Under the pieces are notes generated by a model that saw only the letters and a list, made by a program, of their open reading frames with translations, made no database searches and had not been told where the DNA came from. Shown here one piece after another: positions 36,201 to 42,529 of a stretch of DNA of 64,000 nt (the first letter of the stretch is position 1; every line of letters begins with the position of its first letter). The stretch lies in contig NZ_RJKL01000001.1 of NCBI RefSeq assembly GCF_003751945.1, positions 7,954,501 to 8,018,500 of the forward strand, in the 5' to 3' direction. The translations under genes and the position numbers were made by a program. The DNA comes from Couchioplanes caeruleus (GTDB taxonomy: Bacteria; Actinomycetota; Actinomycetes; Mycobacteriales; Micromonosporaceae).

Positions 36201-36580
36201 ACGCCACGGGCGAGGGCGCCGGCGGTGCGAACCCGGCCCCGTCGGGCCTGACCGCGCAGGGAGGCGCCCAAGGGGCCCCGTCGGGTCTGGGCGGCCCGGG
36301 AGCCCCGTCGGGCCTGGGTGCGCAGGGACCCGGGCGGGGGGCGCCGTCGGGCCTGGGTGCGCAGGGACCCGGGCGGGGGGCGCCGTCGGGCCTGGGCGCG
36401 CAGGGACCCGGGCGGGGGGCGCCGTCGGGCCCCGGAGTGCAGCAAGCCGGGCAAGGGGCGCCGTCGGGGCTCACCGGGAGAATGCCGGCCGCGGAGGGGG
36501 AGCGTGCCGCCGCGCCGCGGCCCGCCGCGACCGGTGAGGAGGAGGCACCGAGCGGGCTGCCCCGGCGCCCGCAGCCGTAG
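33254..36580 (+). CDS. 1108-residue Pro/Ala/Ser/Gly-rich, largely disordered protein
   Basis: Only the first ~75 residues look folded: MKYVNPDSVLARTAWEMVQAHAGG, then CPVCGEALPC, a possible zinc knuckle, then an Ala-rich helix. The remaining ~1030 residues are low-complexity, first PDPLT-type repeats, then Pro/Ala/Ser, then PSGL and GQ-rich repeats. A motif RPPLEPPQ(L/M)GQLNRP occurs twice (DNA near 35570 and 36150), with a variant near 35120 (LLLGPPLFVQQNRP). No signal peptide. I do not recognise the family. It could be a scaffold presenting short linear motifs. It lies 258 bases upstream of the sigma-STAS gene on the same strand. GGGGTGG precedes the ATG; ATG 33269 is an alternative. Confidence 0.7.
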   Translation: MALVGMKYVNPDSVLARTAWEMVQAHAGGRGPHDGITICPVCGEALPCTAGRAAAEVVAAAGLAESSGLIAAARGGPGASPLGLPAAAIQQATVAMPPNPAPTYSPSAPSTDLPPLPTATPATPPSASSFSPYASAPALPPADVPGGSPSFPLPTEPLPTPAYASPADSPSPPPFEPAIYPRTSAPHTTPDPLTDPLSARTPLTSLDPLTSPDPLTAPNPPSARNSLTSPGPVTSPGPLTAPDPLTGRNSLTSPDPGTASAPDPRTASDPLNPRDGGPASALMAASAPPEPLTPPAYNRVPYRAGPAPEPTGLSFSAPVSSPPAQGPVVDPQAAPPSGLRPPPHDMPPSSAVRPASDSPATPATPAAPAPPGGLAAPGGPAARPPMAASQASPPTALPPGSAGPSPASPTRPPMAQPPATEPSSTWQPTPPAAPQAAPHSSAPPSPAGEPSGLRPAPSGLRPASSGLQPTPSGPPPGAAPATSWPAPQAAPPQPGAPTPPTTPSGLAQPGPGRPGAAVPPTAQPDLAHPGPGRPGARPPAAPPGAAMPPAAQPGVRPGPTQPNGSMAPAAHPAAAHPAAAHSGAAQPSLPPGAPPAVPGARPSPGPGQMPSAAQDVDPLLLGPPLFVQQNRPLDAPRFTPSARPPEEPAPPARPGPARPPVAAAAPPPVAEPTPGPAVSDPTTPVAGADSPSGLAGTASASGLTRTASVSGLAGGEPASGQAAPEAAAPPAATGPAPSGLRPPQEPAQAVGTPSPSTADSAFRTADPVARASRPPLEPPQLGQLNRPAGEPGAEPAHPAAPAGVPQDGPAKPATAPSGLPQPAAARSGLAQSAPAQPDAGQSGLGQSGPGQSGLARSGPGQAAAQAPGQASGQAAPGKAASGQAAAPPPAAPDRPASGLDLESAFQRPPARSDSPSGLSRTAPDRAAPGPGRETSGSGAPSGLSRPAAAPGASSGSNRPQQAPRPGRPPLEPPQMGQLNRPVHATGEGAGGANPAPSGLTAQGGAQGAPSGLGGPGAPSGLGAQGPGRGAPSGLGAQGPGRGAPSGLGAQGPGRGAPSGPGVQQAGQGAPSGLTGRMPAAEGERAAAPRPAATGEEEAPSGLPRRPQP
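36320..36436 (+). repeat. Three 39-bp tandem repeats coding for AQGPGRGAPSGLG
   Basis: In-frame copies at 36320, 36359 and 36398, the first two nearly identical, inside the C-terminal part of the 1108-residue protein. The 13-residue unit alternates Gly/Pro/Gln with PSGL. Confidence 0.9.
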
Positions 36581-36691
36581 TCCCCCGGCGGCGGTCACTC
36601 GGCGGCGCGACACGATGTCGCCTCCGCGTGACAAGCGGGCGGCGAGATCGGTAGCGAGTCGTACACTGAACGTCACCATCGCGGTCGATGT

Positions 36692-36717
36692 GTTTCGGTG
36701 CCGTCCGTGCGGGGCAA
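36692..36717 (+). promoter_or_regulatory. Weak sigma-F-type promoter candidate for the sigma-STAS gene
   Basis: GTTT (36692-36695), a 16-base spacer, then GGGCAA (36712-36717). The -10 deviates from GGGTAT. A TACACT element near 36662 could instead be a housekeeping -10. A dyad GCGACA-CGA-TGTCGC lies at 36607-36621. Confidence 0.35.
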
Positions 36718-36838
36718 CAGCGTCGGCGGAGGCGGCTGCGGGCCGGCCTCCGCCGGATCGCCGCATCGGATGTGGTCCGGTGCGGCCGATGGCGTTTCGG
36801 GCGCACGGGCACACCGTGCCGGTCGAAGGGAAACGGGC

Positions 36839-37972
36839 ATGCCTATACAGGAGGACTCGTCCCGGGTTCTCGAGGATCTGGACGCCGCGGCGGTCGACTA
36901 TGCCGCCCGCGTGGCGGCGGCCTCGGACGCCGAACGTGCCGTCCTGCGGGACCGGCTCACCCGGGTCTGCCTGCCCTTCGCCGGCCGGATGGCCCGCCGC
37001 TACCGGGGCCGCGGCGAGGCCCTGGAGGACCTCGAGCAGGTCGCGCGTCTTGGCCTGATCAAGGCCATCGACCGGTACGACCCCGAGCGCGGCTCCTTCA
37101 CGGCGTACGCGGTCATCACGATCTCCGGCGAGATCAAGCGGCACTTCCGGGACCGGACCTGGGGGGTGCACGTGCCGCGGCGGATCCAGGACCTGAGTCT
37201 CGAGGTCGGGCACGCCTCGATGGTGCTGACCACCGAGTTGTCGCGGACGCCGACCTCGGCCGAGCTCGCCGAGCGGCTCGGGGTGGGCGAGCCGGCCGTG
37301 CGAGAGGCGCTGGAGTCGGCGGCCGGCTATTCGCCGTCGTCGTTGAACGCCCCGGCGGGTGGGGAGGGTACCGCCGAGTTCGGTGACCTGATCGGCGGCG
37401 CGGACAGCGACCTGGAGCTGGTCGACGACCGGCTCACCGTGGCCGGGCTGCTGCTGCGCCTGCCGCCGCGGGAACGGCAGATGCTGGCGATGCGCTTCTA
37501 CGGCAACCGCACCCAGGCCGAGATCGCCACCGAGCTGGGCATCTCGCAGATGCACGTGTCGCGCCTGCTCAGCCGGTCGCTGGCGTGGCTGCGGGAGGCG
37601 ATGCTCAGCGACGGGCCGCCGCGCTGGGAGGGCGCCGGCGGTCCCGCGGATGCGCACGGCATGCGGATCGCGGTGGACCGCGCGGGCGGCGTGCTCACCG
37701 TCCGGGTGCACGGCGAGGTCGACCGGGACACCGCCGATCGCCTGCGGATGTCGTTGCGCCACGCGATCTCGTCGGCCGCCGCGGGGGAGCGGCTGGTGAT
37801 CGACCTGAACGCCGTGCCGCTGGTCGACGCCGCCGGGGTCTCGGTGCTGCTCGACACGGCGTCGGCCGCCGCCGCGGCCGACATGGACCTGGCCCTGACC
37901 GGCGCCCAGCCCTACGTCGCCCGCATTCTCGGCGTCTCCGGCCTGCAGAAGGCGATGGACCCCCGGCGCTGA
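36839..37972 (+). CDS. SigB/F-family sigma factor with C-terminal STAS domain
   Basis: 377 residues. Sigma region 2 (about 42-112: EDLEQVARLGLIKAIDRYD, GEIKRHFRDRTW), region 3 (about 113-190) and region 4 (about 200-255: RTQAEIATELGISQMHVSRLL) are followed by a ~20-residue linker. Then comes a STAS domain (275-373: GGVLTVRVHGEVDRDTADRL, RLVIDLNAVPLVDAAGVSVLLDT). STAS proteins normally bind anti-sigma ATPases and are inactivated by phosphorylation of a Ser in DSSG; here the site reads D330-A-A-G333, with no Ser. The domain may therefore hold off an anti-sigma permanently. The ATG follows GAAGGGAA. It is convergent with a STAS-ATPase gene one base away. Confidence 0.93.
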   Translation: MPIQEDSSRVLEDLDAAAVDYAARVAAASDAERAVLRDRLTRVCLPFAGRMARRYRGRGEALEDLEQVARLGLIKAIDRYDPERGSFTAYAVITISGEIKRHFRDRTWGVHVPRRIQDLSLEVGHASMVLTTELSRTPTSAELAERLGVGEPAVREALESAAGYSPSSLNAPAGGEGTAEFGDLIGGADSDLELVDDRLTVAGLLLRLPPRERQMLAMRFYGNRTQAEIATELGISQMHVSRLLSRSLAWLREAMLSDGPPRWEGAGGPADAHGMRIAVDRAGGVLTVRVHGEVDRDTADRLRMSLRHAISSAAAGERLVIDLNAVPLVDAAGVSVLLDTASAAAAADMDLALTGAQPYVARILGVSGLQKAMDPRR

Positions 37973-38701
37973 TCAGCTCGTCGCCAGCGAGGCCCAGACG
38001 ACCTTGCCGCCGGCGCAGGGCAGCCAGTCCCAGGCGTGGGCGCTGGCGTTCACCAGTATGAGCCCGCGGCCGCCGGGCGCGGTCGGTGACGGCCTCGTCG
38101 GAAGCATCGGTGGCTCGCTGGAGCCGTCGCGAACGGCGATCTGCAGATAGCGGCGGCGCAGCGTCACGCGCAGGGTCATCATCGTGTGCGCGTGGTCGAC
38201 GACGTTGCTGACCAGCTCACTCGCGATGAGGCTGGCCGGGGCCACGAGGTGGGGCAGATCCCACCGCAGGCAGGCTTCGGTGGCGATGTTGCGGGCCTGC
38301 CGGGCGGCTCCGCGGACGGGCAGGAGCTCGTCGCTCAGGCTCGGCCGCACCCGGCGGTCGTCGTCGAGCACCGCACGCGCCGCGTCGAGCGAGGCGAAGA
38401 CGAGCAGCTGCTTGTACGCCGCCAGATGCAGGGACTGGCGGGTGCCGGAGCGCGGGCCGCAGAGCAGCACCGGGATGCCGGGCCAGCGCTCGGCCTGCCG
38501 GGCGACAGCGGCGAAGACGGCGAGGGCGAGCGGCTCTCTGACGTCGAGGGCCGATATGTCGAGCAGAAGTGCGTCGGGCTGCTCGGCCAGGCACTTCAAG
38601 AGCTGTGTGCGTACTTCGGACACGTTGAGCAGCTCGAGGTGGCCGGAGAACACGACGACCAGGCGCCCTCCCTCCGCGCACACCTCCGTCTCGACGCTCA
38701 C
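37973..38701 (-). CDS. STAS-HATPase fusion (anti-sigma regulatory kinase type), copy A
   Basis: 242 residues: a STAS-like domain (about 1-110, RLVVVFSGHLELLNVSEV, ALLLDISALDVREPLALAVF) joined to a GHKL ATPase of the RsbW/anti-sigma type (about 125-242). The ATPase has N box ASELVSNVVDHAH, VRDGSSEPP and GGRGLILVN. The STAS signature Ser is absent (DVREPLAL). RsbW-type ATPases bind and inhibit SigB/F factors and phosphorylate STAS partners; the nearest partner is the sigma-STAS fusion ending one base away on the other strand. GTG start with GGGAGGG upstream, and a strong sigma-F-type promoter at 38735-38759. It shares its layout with copy B at 41649. Confidence 0.88.
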   Translation of the reverse strand: MSVETEVCAEGGRLVVVFSGHLELLNVSEVRTQLLKCLAEQPDALLLDISALDVREPLALAVFAAVARQAERWPGIPVLLCGPRSGTRQSLHLAAYKQLLVFASLDAARAVLDDDRRVRPSLSDELLPVRGAARQARNIATEACLRWDLPHLVAPASLIASELVSNVVDHAHTMMTLRVTLRRRYLQIAVRDGSSEPPMLPTRPSPTAPGGRGLILVNASAHAWDWLPCAGGKVVWASLATS

Positions 38702-38734
38702 GGCGGTCCCTCCCTGCCCACTGGAGCCCCCGGG

Positions 38735-38759
38735 GTACCCGTCACCCCGTCGGCGAAAC
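38735..38759 (-). promoter_or_regulatory. Sigma-F-type promoter for STAS-ATPase copy A
   Basis: On the minus strand: GTTT (38759-38756), 15-base spacer, GGGTAC (38740-38735), predicted start near 38728, 27 bases before the GTG. A close match to the SigB/SigF consensus GTTT-N15-GGGTAT. Confidence 0.75.
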
Positions 38760-38760
38760 C

Positions 38761-40620
38761 TCAGGCGTCGTCGGCTTCCATGACGATGATGGCCCCCCCG
38801 GCCCCGCGGGTGACGTCGAGCCCGCGGAGCGGGGCGCACGCCACCCGGACGACGACCGCACGCCCGCGCCGGTTGATCGCGTCGAGGGTCACCTCGCCGG
38901 ACGAGCCCTCGTCGCCGAGCGCACCCCGCAGGATGGGCCTGAGCTGCTCGAACGGCAGGCCTATGTCCAGGTTGAGGAAGTGCTGGCCGACCACCTCGGA
39001 GGAGCGCAGTCCCCACAGGTCCTCGGCGCGCTGGTTCCACATGCGGACGCGCAGATCCAGGGTGACCACGGCGACGCCGGCGCGCAGGCTGGTCAGCACG
39101 GTCTCCAGGAACGAGTTGGCCTCGTCGAGCTGAGCGCTGCTGACCCTGAGCTGGTCGTTGATGCTCTGGAGCTCGTCGTTGGTGGACTGGAGCTCCTCGT
39201 TCATCGTCTCCAGCTCCTCGTTGGTGGACTGGAGCTCCTCGTTCGTGGTCTCCAGTTCCTCGACGGTCGACTGGAGCTCCTCGTTGGTCGTCTCGAGTTC
39301 CTCGTTGGTGGACTGGAGCTCCTCGTACGCGGCCTCGAGCTGCTGGTTGGCGTGCTCCAGGTCCGCCTGGAGCCGGCGCGCGGCAGTGACGTCATGGAAG
39401 ATCAGGTTGACCCCGAGCAGGCTGCCGTCGTTGCCGGTCAGCGGGCTGACCTGCACCTCGAGGTGGGTGGTCTCGCCGTTGCGGCCGTACTCCACGTCGG
39501 TGACCCGTAGGGTGCGCCGCTCCAGCTGGGCCTGCTCGATGTAGCGGCGCAGCTCGACCGGGCGGTACGACACCTCCAGGTCGCGGAAGGGCCGCCCGAT
39601 GTCGCGTGACGACACCCCGAACATCTTCTCGAGCCGCCGGTTGGTCAGCGCCACCAGCCCGTCGGAGGTGAGGCCGAGCTGCGCGACCGGACTGGCCGCG
39701 AAGGCCTCGTTGCGCAGCTCGTCCAGGCCGACGACCGCGCCGTCGACGGTCTGCAACGGCTCGGAGAAGACCGCGCCGGCGATCGGCATGACGCGGGGGA
39801 CCCGGCGGAACACCCGGCGCTTGAGGTCGATGGGCGTGAAGAGGTTACCGTGGCTGAGGAGCATCTCGGCCTTGCCGAGGAAGAGCACGCCGCCGTCGGC
39901 GAGGGCGAAGTGGAACCGGGACAGGATCTTGGCCTGCGTCTCCGCGTTGAAGTACATCAGCGTGTTGCGGCAGGTCAGCAGGTCGATGCGGGAGATCGGC
40001 GCATCCTGCACCAGGTCGTTGCGGCCGAAGATGATCGAGCGTCGCAGGTCCTTGCGGAAGGTGAAACGGTTGCCGGCCGGCTCGAAGTACTCGGCAGCGA
40101 GCTTGGCCGGCACGGCCTGCATCTCGCGTTCGCCGTAGGTCGCCTGCCGGGCCTCGGCGAGCTGCTCCTCGTCCACATCGGTGGCGTAGATCTTCACCCG
40201 TTCCCGGAAGGCGTCGATGCCCAGCGTCTCGGCGAGCGCCATGGCCAGCGTGTAGGCCTCCTCGCCCGAGGCGCACCCCGCGGACCAGATCCGGATGGGC
40301 GAGTCGGCGGGCTTGGTCGCCACCAGCGGCTCGAGCACCTCCGTGCGCAGGAAGTCCCAGGACTCGGAATCCCGGAAGAAGCCGGTGACATTGATCAGGA
40401 TGGTGTTGAACAGCGTGGTGAACTCGTCCGGGTGGACCTGGAGGAAGTCCAGGTACTCCGGGTAGTCGGCGGCTTCGATCTGCGACATGCGGCGGTTGAC
40501 CCGCCGCATGAGGCTGGATCGCTTGTAGCCGGTGAAGTCGAAACCGCGCGACTCCTTGACATAGACCAGGAGGGCTTCGAAGTCGGGGTCGAAGGGGTTC
40601 ACGGGCAGACCGTATCTCAC
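38761..40620 (-). CDS. CheR-type methyltransferase fused to coiled coil and PAS domains
   Basis: 619 residues. The CheR N-domain (FTGYKRSSLMRRVNRRMSQ) and SAM-binding methyltransferase domain have IRIWSAGCASGEEAYTLAMAL, IYATDVDEEQL and CRNTLMYFN (about 10-275). A PAS domain follows (about 285-400), then a long coiled coil of repeated EELQSTNEELETTN units (about 415-490; DNA near 39150-39350) and a second PAS domain (about 500-610). This resembles CheB/CheR/PAS sensory proteins outside chemotaxis. It would methylate glutamates of an unknown acceptor. No chemoreceptor or cheA gene is in the window. It follows cheB by 12 bases. The GTG start lacks a clear ribosome site. Confidence 0.88.
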   Translation of the reverse strand: MRYGLPVNPFDPDFEALLVYVKESRGFDFTGYKRSSLMRRVNRRMSQIEAADYPEYLDFLQVHPDEFTTLFNTILINVTGFFRDSESWDFLRTEVLEPLVATKPADSPIRIWSAGCASGEEAYTLAMALAETLGIDAFRERVKIYATDVDEEQLAEARQATYGEREMQAVPAKLAAEYFEPAGNRFTFRKDLRRSIIFGRNDLVQDAPISRIDLLTCRNTLMYFNAETQAKILSRFHFALADGGVLFLGKAEMLLSHGNLFTPIDLKRRVFRRVPRVMPIAGAVFSEPLQTVDGAVVGLDELRNEAFAASPVAQLGLTSDGLVALTNRRLEKMFGVSSRDIGRPFRDLEVSYRPVELRRYIEQAQLERRTLRVTDVEYGRNGETTHLEVQVSPLTGNDGSLLGVNLIFHDVTAARRLQADLEHANQQLEAAYEELQSTNEELETTNEELQSTVEELETTNEELQSTNEELETMNEELQSTNDELQSINDQLRVSSAQLDEANSFLETVLTSLRAGVAVVTLDLRVRMWNQRAEDLWGLRSSEVVGQHFLNLDIGLPFEQLRPILRGALGDEGSSGEVTLDAINRRGRAVVVRVACAPLRGLDVTRGAGGAIIVMEADDA

Positions 40621-40632
40621 GGGCTCGGCGGA

Positions 40633-41652
40633 TCAGGACGACGGCGCCGGATCGTCCACCGAGCCCGACGATCCGAGCTGCGCGATCAGCCGGCGGATCG
40701 TCTCGCCGGCCGCTTCCGCGTCGTGTGCCATGTCGTGGAAACGGGCGGTCGTCACCGGGTGCCGGTGGCTGATGGAGCCGGCCATGCGCCGGCTCAGCGC
40801 GGACTTCTCCTCCAGCGCGCGCAGGGCCATCCACAGCGCCCCTTCCAGAGCGATCGCCTGCTCATCCAGCAGACTCTCCGGCGACCAGGCGTGACCGACC
40901 CGGCACCGGTAGCGCGGCACCGGCTTGTCGCCGAGCTGGAACAGGCTCCCGCCGCAGGCGGGACAGCCGAAGCCCGCCGGTGCGGCGTCGAGCTCGTCGG
41001 TGGTCAGCGGGCCGAGTTCGGAGATGGCCACCTCGGCCTCGAGAAGCTGGTCCGCGCGGCGCGGGGGGTGCTCTGGCAGGTCCATGGCGGTGATCCCGGC
41101 GATGAGGGCGCCCATCTTGGCGACGGGCACGATGTGGTCGGGCGTGGCGTGGTCGATCGCGGCGCGGGGCATCGAGGCGTGGAGCGCGTCCTCCGGGGCC
41201 TGGACCACCGTCGTCCCGCCCCGGGCGGCGATGCTGGCCAGCCCGGCGGCGCCGTCGTCGCGGGCTCCGGAGAGGACGACCCCGATCACCCGTTCGGCGT
41301 AGGCCCGGGCCGCGGAGCGGAACAACGGGTCCACGGCGGGACGGTGCCCGTTCTCCGCCGGTCCTCGGGTGAGCCGGATCCGGCCGTCGAGGATCAGCAG
41401 GTGGTGGTCGTTGGGGGCCACATAGACGCGGCCGTGCCGCAGCTCCTCGCCGTCGACGGCGGCCGTCGCCGGAAGGGGGCCGCTGCGCGACAGGATCGCC
41501 GGCAGCGCACTGGGCGAGTCGCGCGGCACGTGCAGGACCACGAGGACCGCGCCGGGATAGTCCGGCGGGAGCCCGCCGACCAGGGCGCGCAGTGCTTCCA
41601 CGCCGCCGGCGGAGGCGCCGACGACGACCACGTCGCGGTGCTCGACCGTCAC
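40633..41652 (-). CDS. CheB-type protein-glutamate methylesterase without receiver domain
   Basis: 339 residues. The methylesterase domain (about 5-190) carries the catalytic Ser in VVGASAGGVEALRALV, the His in VVLHVPRDSPSALP and the Asp in LSGARDDGAAGL. The C-terminal ~130 residues contain a Cys-rich patch (FGCPACGGSLFQ ... YRCRVGHAW) and a helical tail. The usual N-terminal receiver domain is missing, so control must come from elsewhere. The GTG overlaps the stop of STAS-ATPase copy B (GTGA), and the CheR-PAS gene follows. The three genes form one operon. Confidence 0.88.
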   Translation of the reverse strand: MTVEHRDVVVVGASAGGVEALRALVGGLPPDYPGAVLVVLHVPRDSPSALPAILSRSGPLPATAAVDGEELRHGRVYVAPNDHHLLILDGRIRLTRGPAENGHRPAVDPLFRSAARAYAERVIGVVLSGARDDGAAGLASIAARGGTTVVQAPEDALHASMPRAAIDHATPDHIVPVAKMGALIAGITAMDLPEHPPRRADQLLEAEVAISELGPLTTDELDAAPAGFGCPACGGSLFQLGDKPVPRYRCRVGHAWSPESLLDEQAIALEGALWMALRALEEKSALSRRMAGSISHRHPVTTARFHDMAHDAEAAGETIRRLIAQLGSSGSVDDPAPSS

Positions 41653-42386
41653 GCCGCTCCTGCCGTCAACTTCGTCCAGACCACCTTACCGTCTGAGACG
41701 GGCAAAACGCCCCATGCGTCGGTGAGTTCCCGGACGAGGTGCAGCCCGCGCCCGCCCGCTTCGGAGACGCTCGGGGCCTTGGGCCGCGGCAGCAGCCGGC
41801 TGCCGTCGCGGACGGTCAGGCAGACCCGGTCGTCGCGCAGCGCGAGCGTGAACTCCATCGTGGTGTGCGCGTGCCGGACGACATTGGCCACGAGTTCGGT
41901 CGCGACGAGGCTGATCGTGGCGGCGAGCTCCCGGAGCTGCCATGCCGCGCAGGCCTGGGACACGAGCTGGCGGACCTGGCGGCAGGCGTCGGGCACGGGC
42001 CGCAGCCGGACCCGGATCCGCGGCGGTACCGGCTCGTCGAGCTGCTCGGCGAGCGCCTTCTCGCAGCTTTCCTCCGTGGTCACGGTGTGGCAGCCGGGCC
42101 AGTCGCGCAGGGTCCGGGCGGTGTCGGTCTCCGCCCCGCACAGCACGACCGGTACGGCGGGCCACTCGGCGGTACGGCAGACGATGGAGCTCAGTACGTC
42201 CAAGGCGGAGGGTTCGGCGACTTCGAGGGCGCTGATGTCGACGAGCAGTGACTGCGGCTGCGCGGAGAGGGACCGCGCAAGGGCCCGTTCCAGGGCGTCG
42301 CCAGTGACCGCGTCCAGCACTCCGCTGACCCGCAGCACCGCCACCGGAAGGTCCTGTTCAGGCCGGCAGACAAGCTGACTCGACAT
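41649..42386 (-). CDS. STAS-HATPase fusion, copy B
   Basis: 245 residues: STAS-like domain (1-110: LRVSGVLDAVTGDALERAL, SLLVDISALEVAEPSALDVL, which keeps one Ser) and GHKL ATPase (ATELVANVVRHAH, VRDGSRLLP, GGRGLHLVREL). Same layout as copy A, and likely to act on a sigma or STAS partner. The ATG at 42386 is preferred because GGAAGGGGG lies 3-11 bases upstream. It heads the operon with CheB and CheR-PAS. Confidence 0.87.
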   Translation of the reverse strand: MSSQLVCRPEQDLPVAVLRVSGVLDAVTGDALERALARSLSAQPQSLLVDISALEVAEPSALDVLSSIVCRTAEWPAVPVVLCGAETDTARTLRDWPGCHTVTTEESCEKALAEQLDEPVPPRIRVRLRPVPDACRQVRQLVSQACAAWQLRELAATISLVATELVANVVRHAHTTMEFTLALRDDRVCLTVRDGSRLLPRPKAPSVSEAGGRGLHLVRELTDAWGVLPVSDGKVVWTKLTAGAA

Positions 42387-42434
42387 CGGCCCCCTTCCGT
42401 CGTCGCGCCGCACCCGTCACGTCGTTCGCTCCCT

Positions 42435-42460
42435 GTGCCCGGCGGCGGGCCGCGGCAAAC
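42435..42460 (-). promoter_or_regulatory. Sigma-F-type promoter candidate for the STAS-ATPase B/CheB/CheR operon
   Basis: Minus strand: GTTT (42460-42457), 16-base spacer, GGGCAC (42440-42435). The -10 variant GGGCA is shared with the candidate in front of the sigma-STAS gene. Moderate evidence. Confidence 0.4.
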
Positions 42461-42515
42461 GCCCCGCGGTAGGAAAGGGCGCGGGAGTCGGCAACCCCCG
42501 CGCGCGAAAGTGAAG

Positions 42516-42521
42516 TACCGT
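42516..42521 (+). promoter_or_regulatory. Candidate leaderless -10 element (TACCGT) for secA2
   Basis: TACCGT ends 8 bases before the ATG at 42530 with no ribosome site between. Confidence 0.45.
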
Positions 42522-42529
42522 AACGCGCC

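Noticed and set aside
36320..36436. CRISPR array
   Set aside because: The repeats are contiguous, in-frame coding repeats with no spacers; the same holds for the arrays at 45781, 50906 and 61381.
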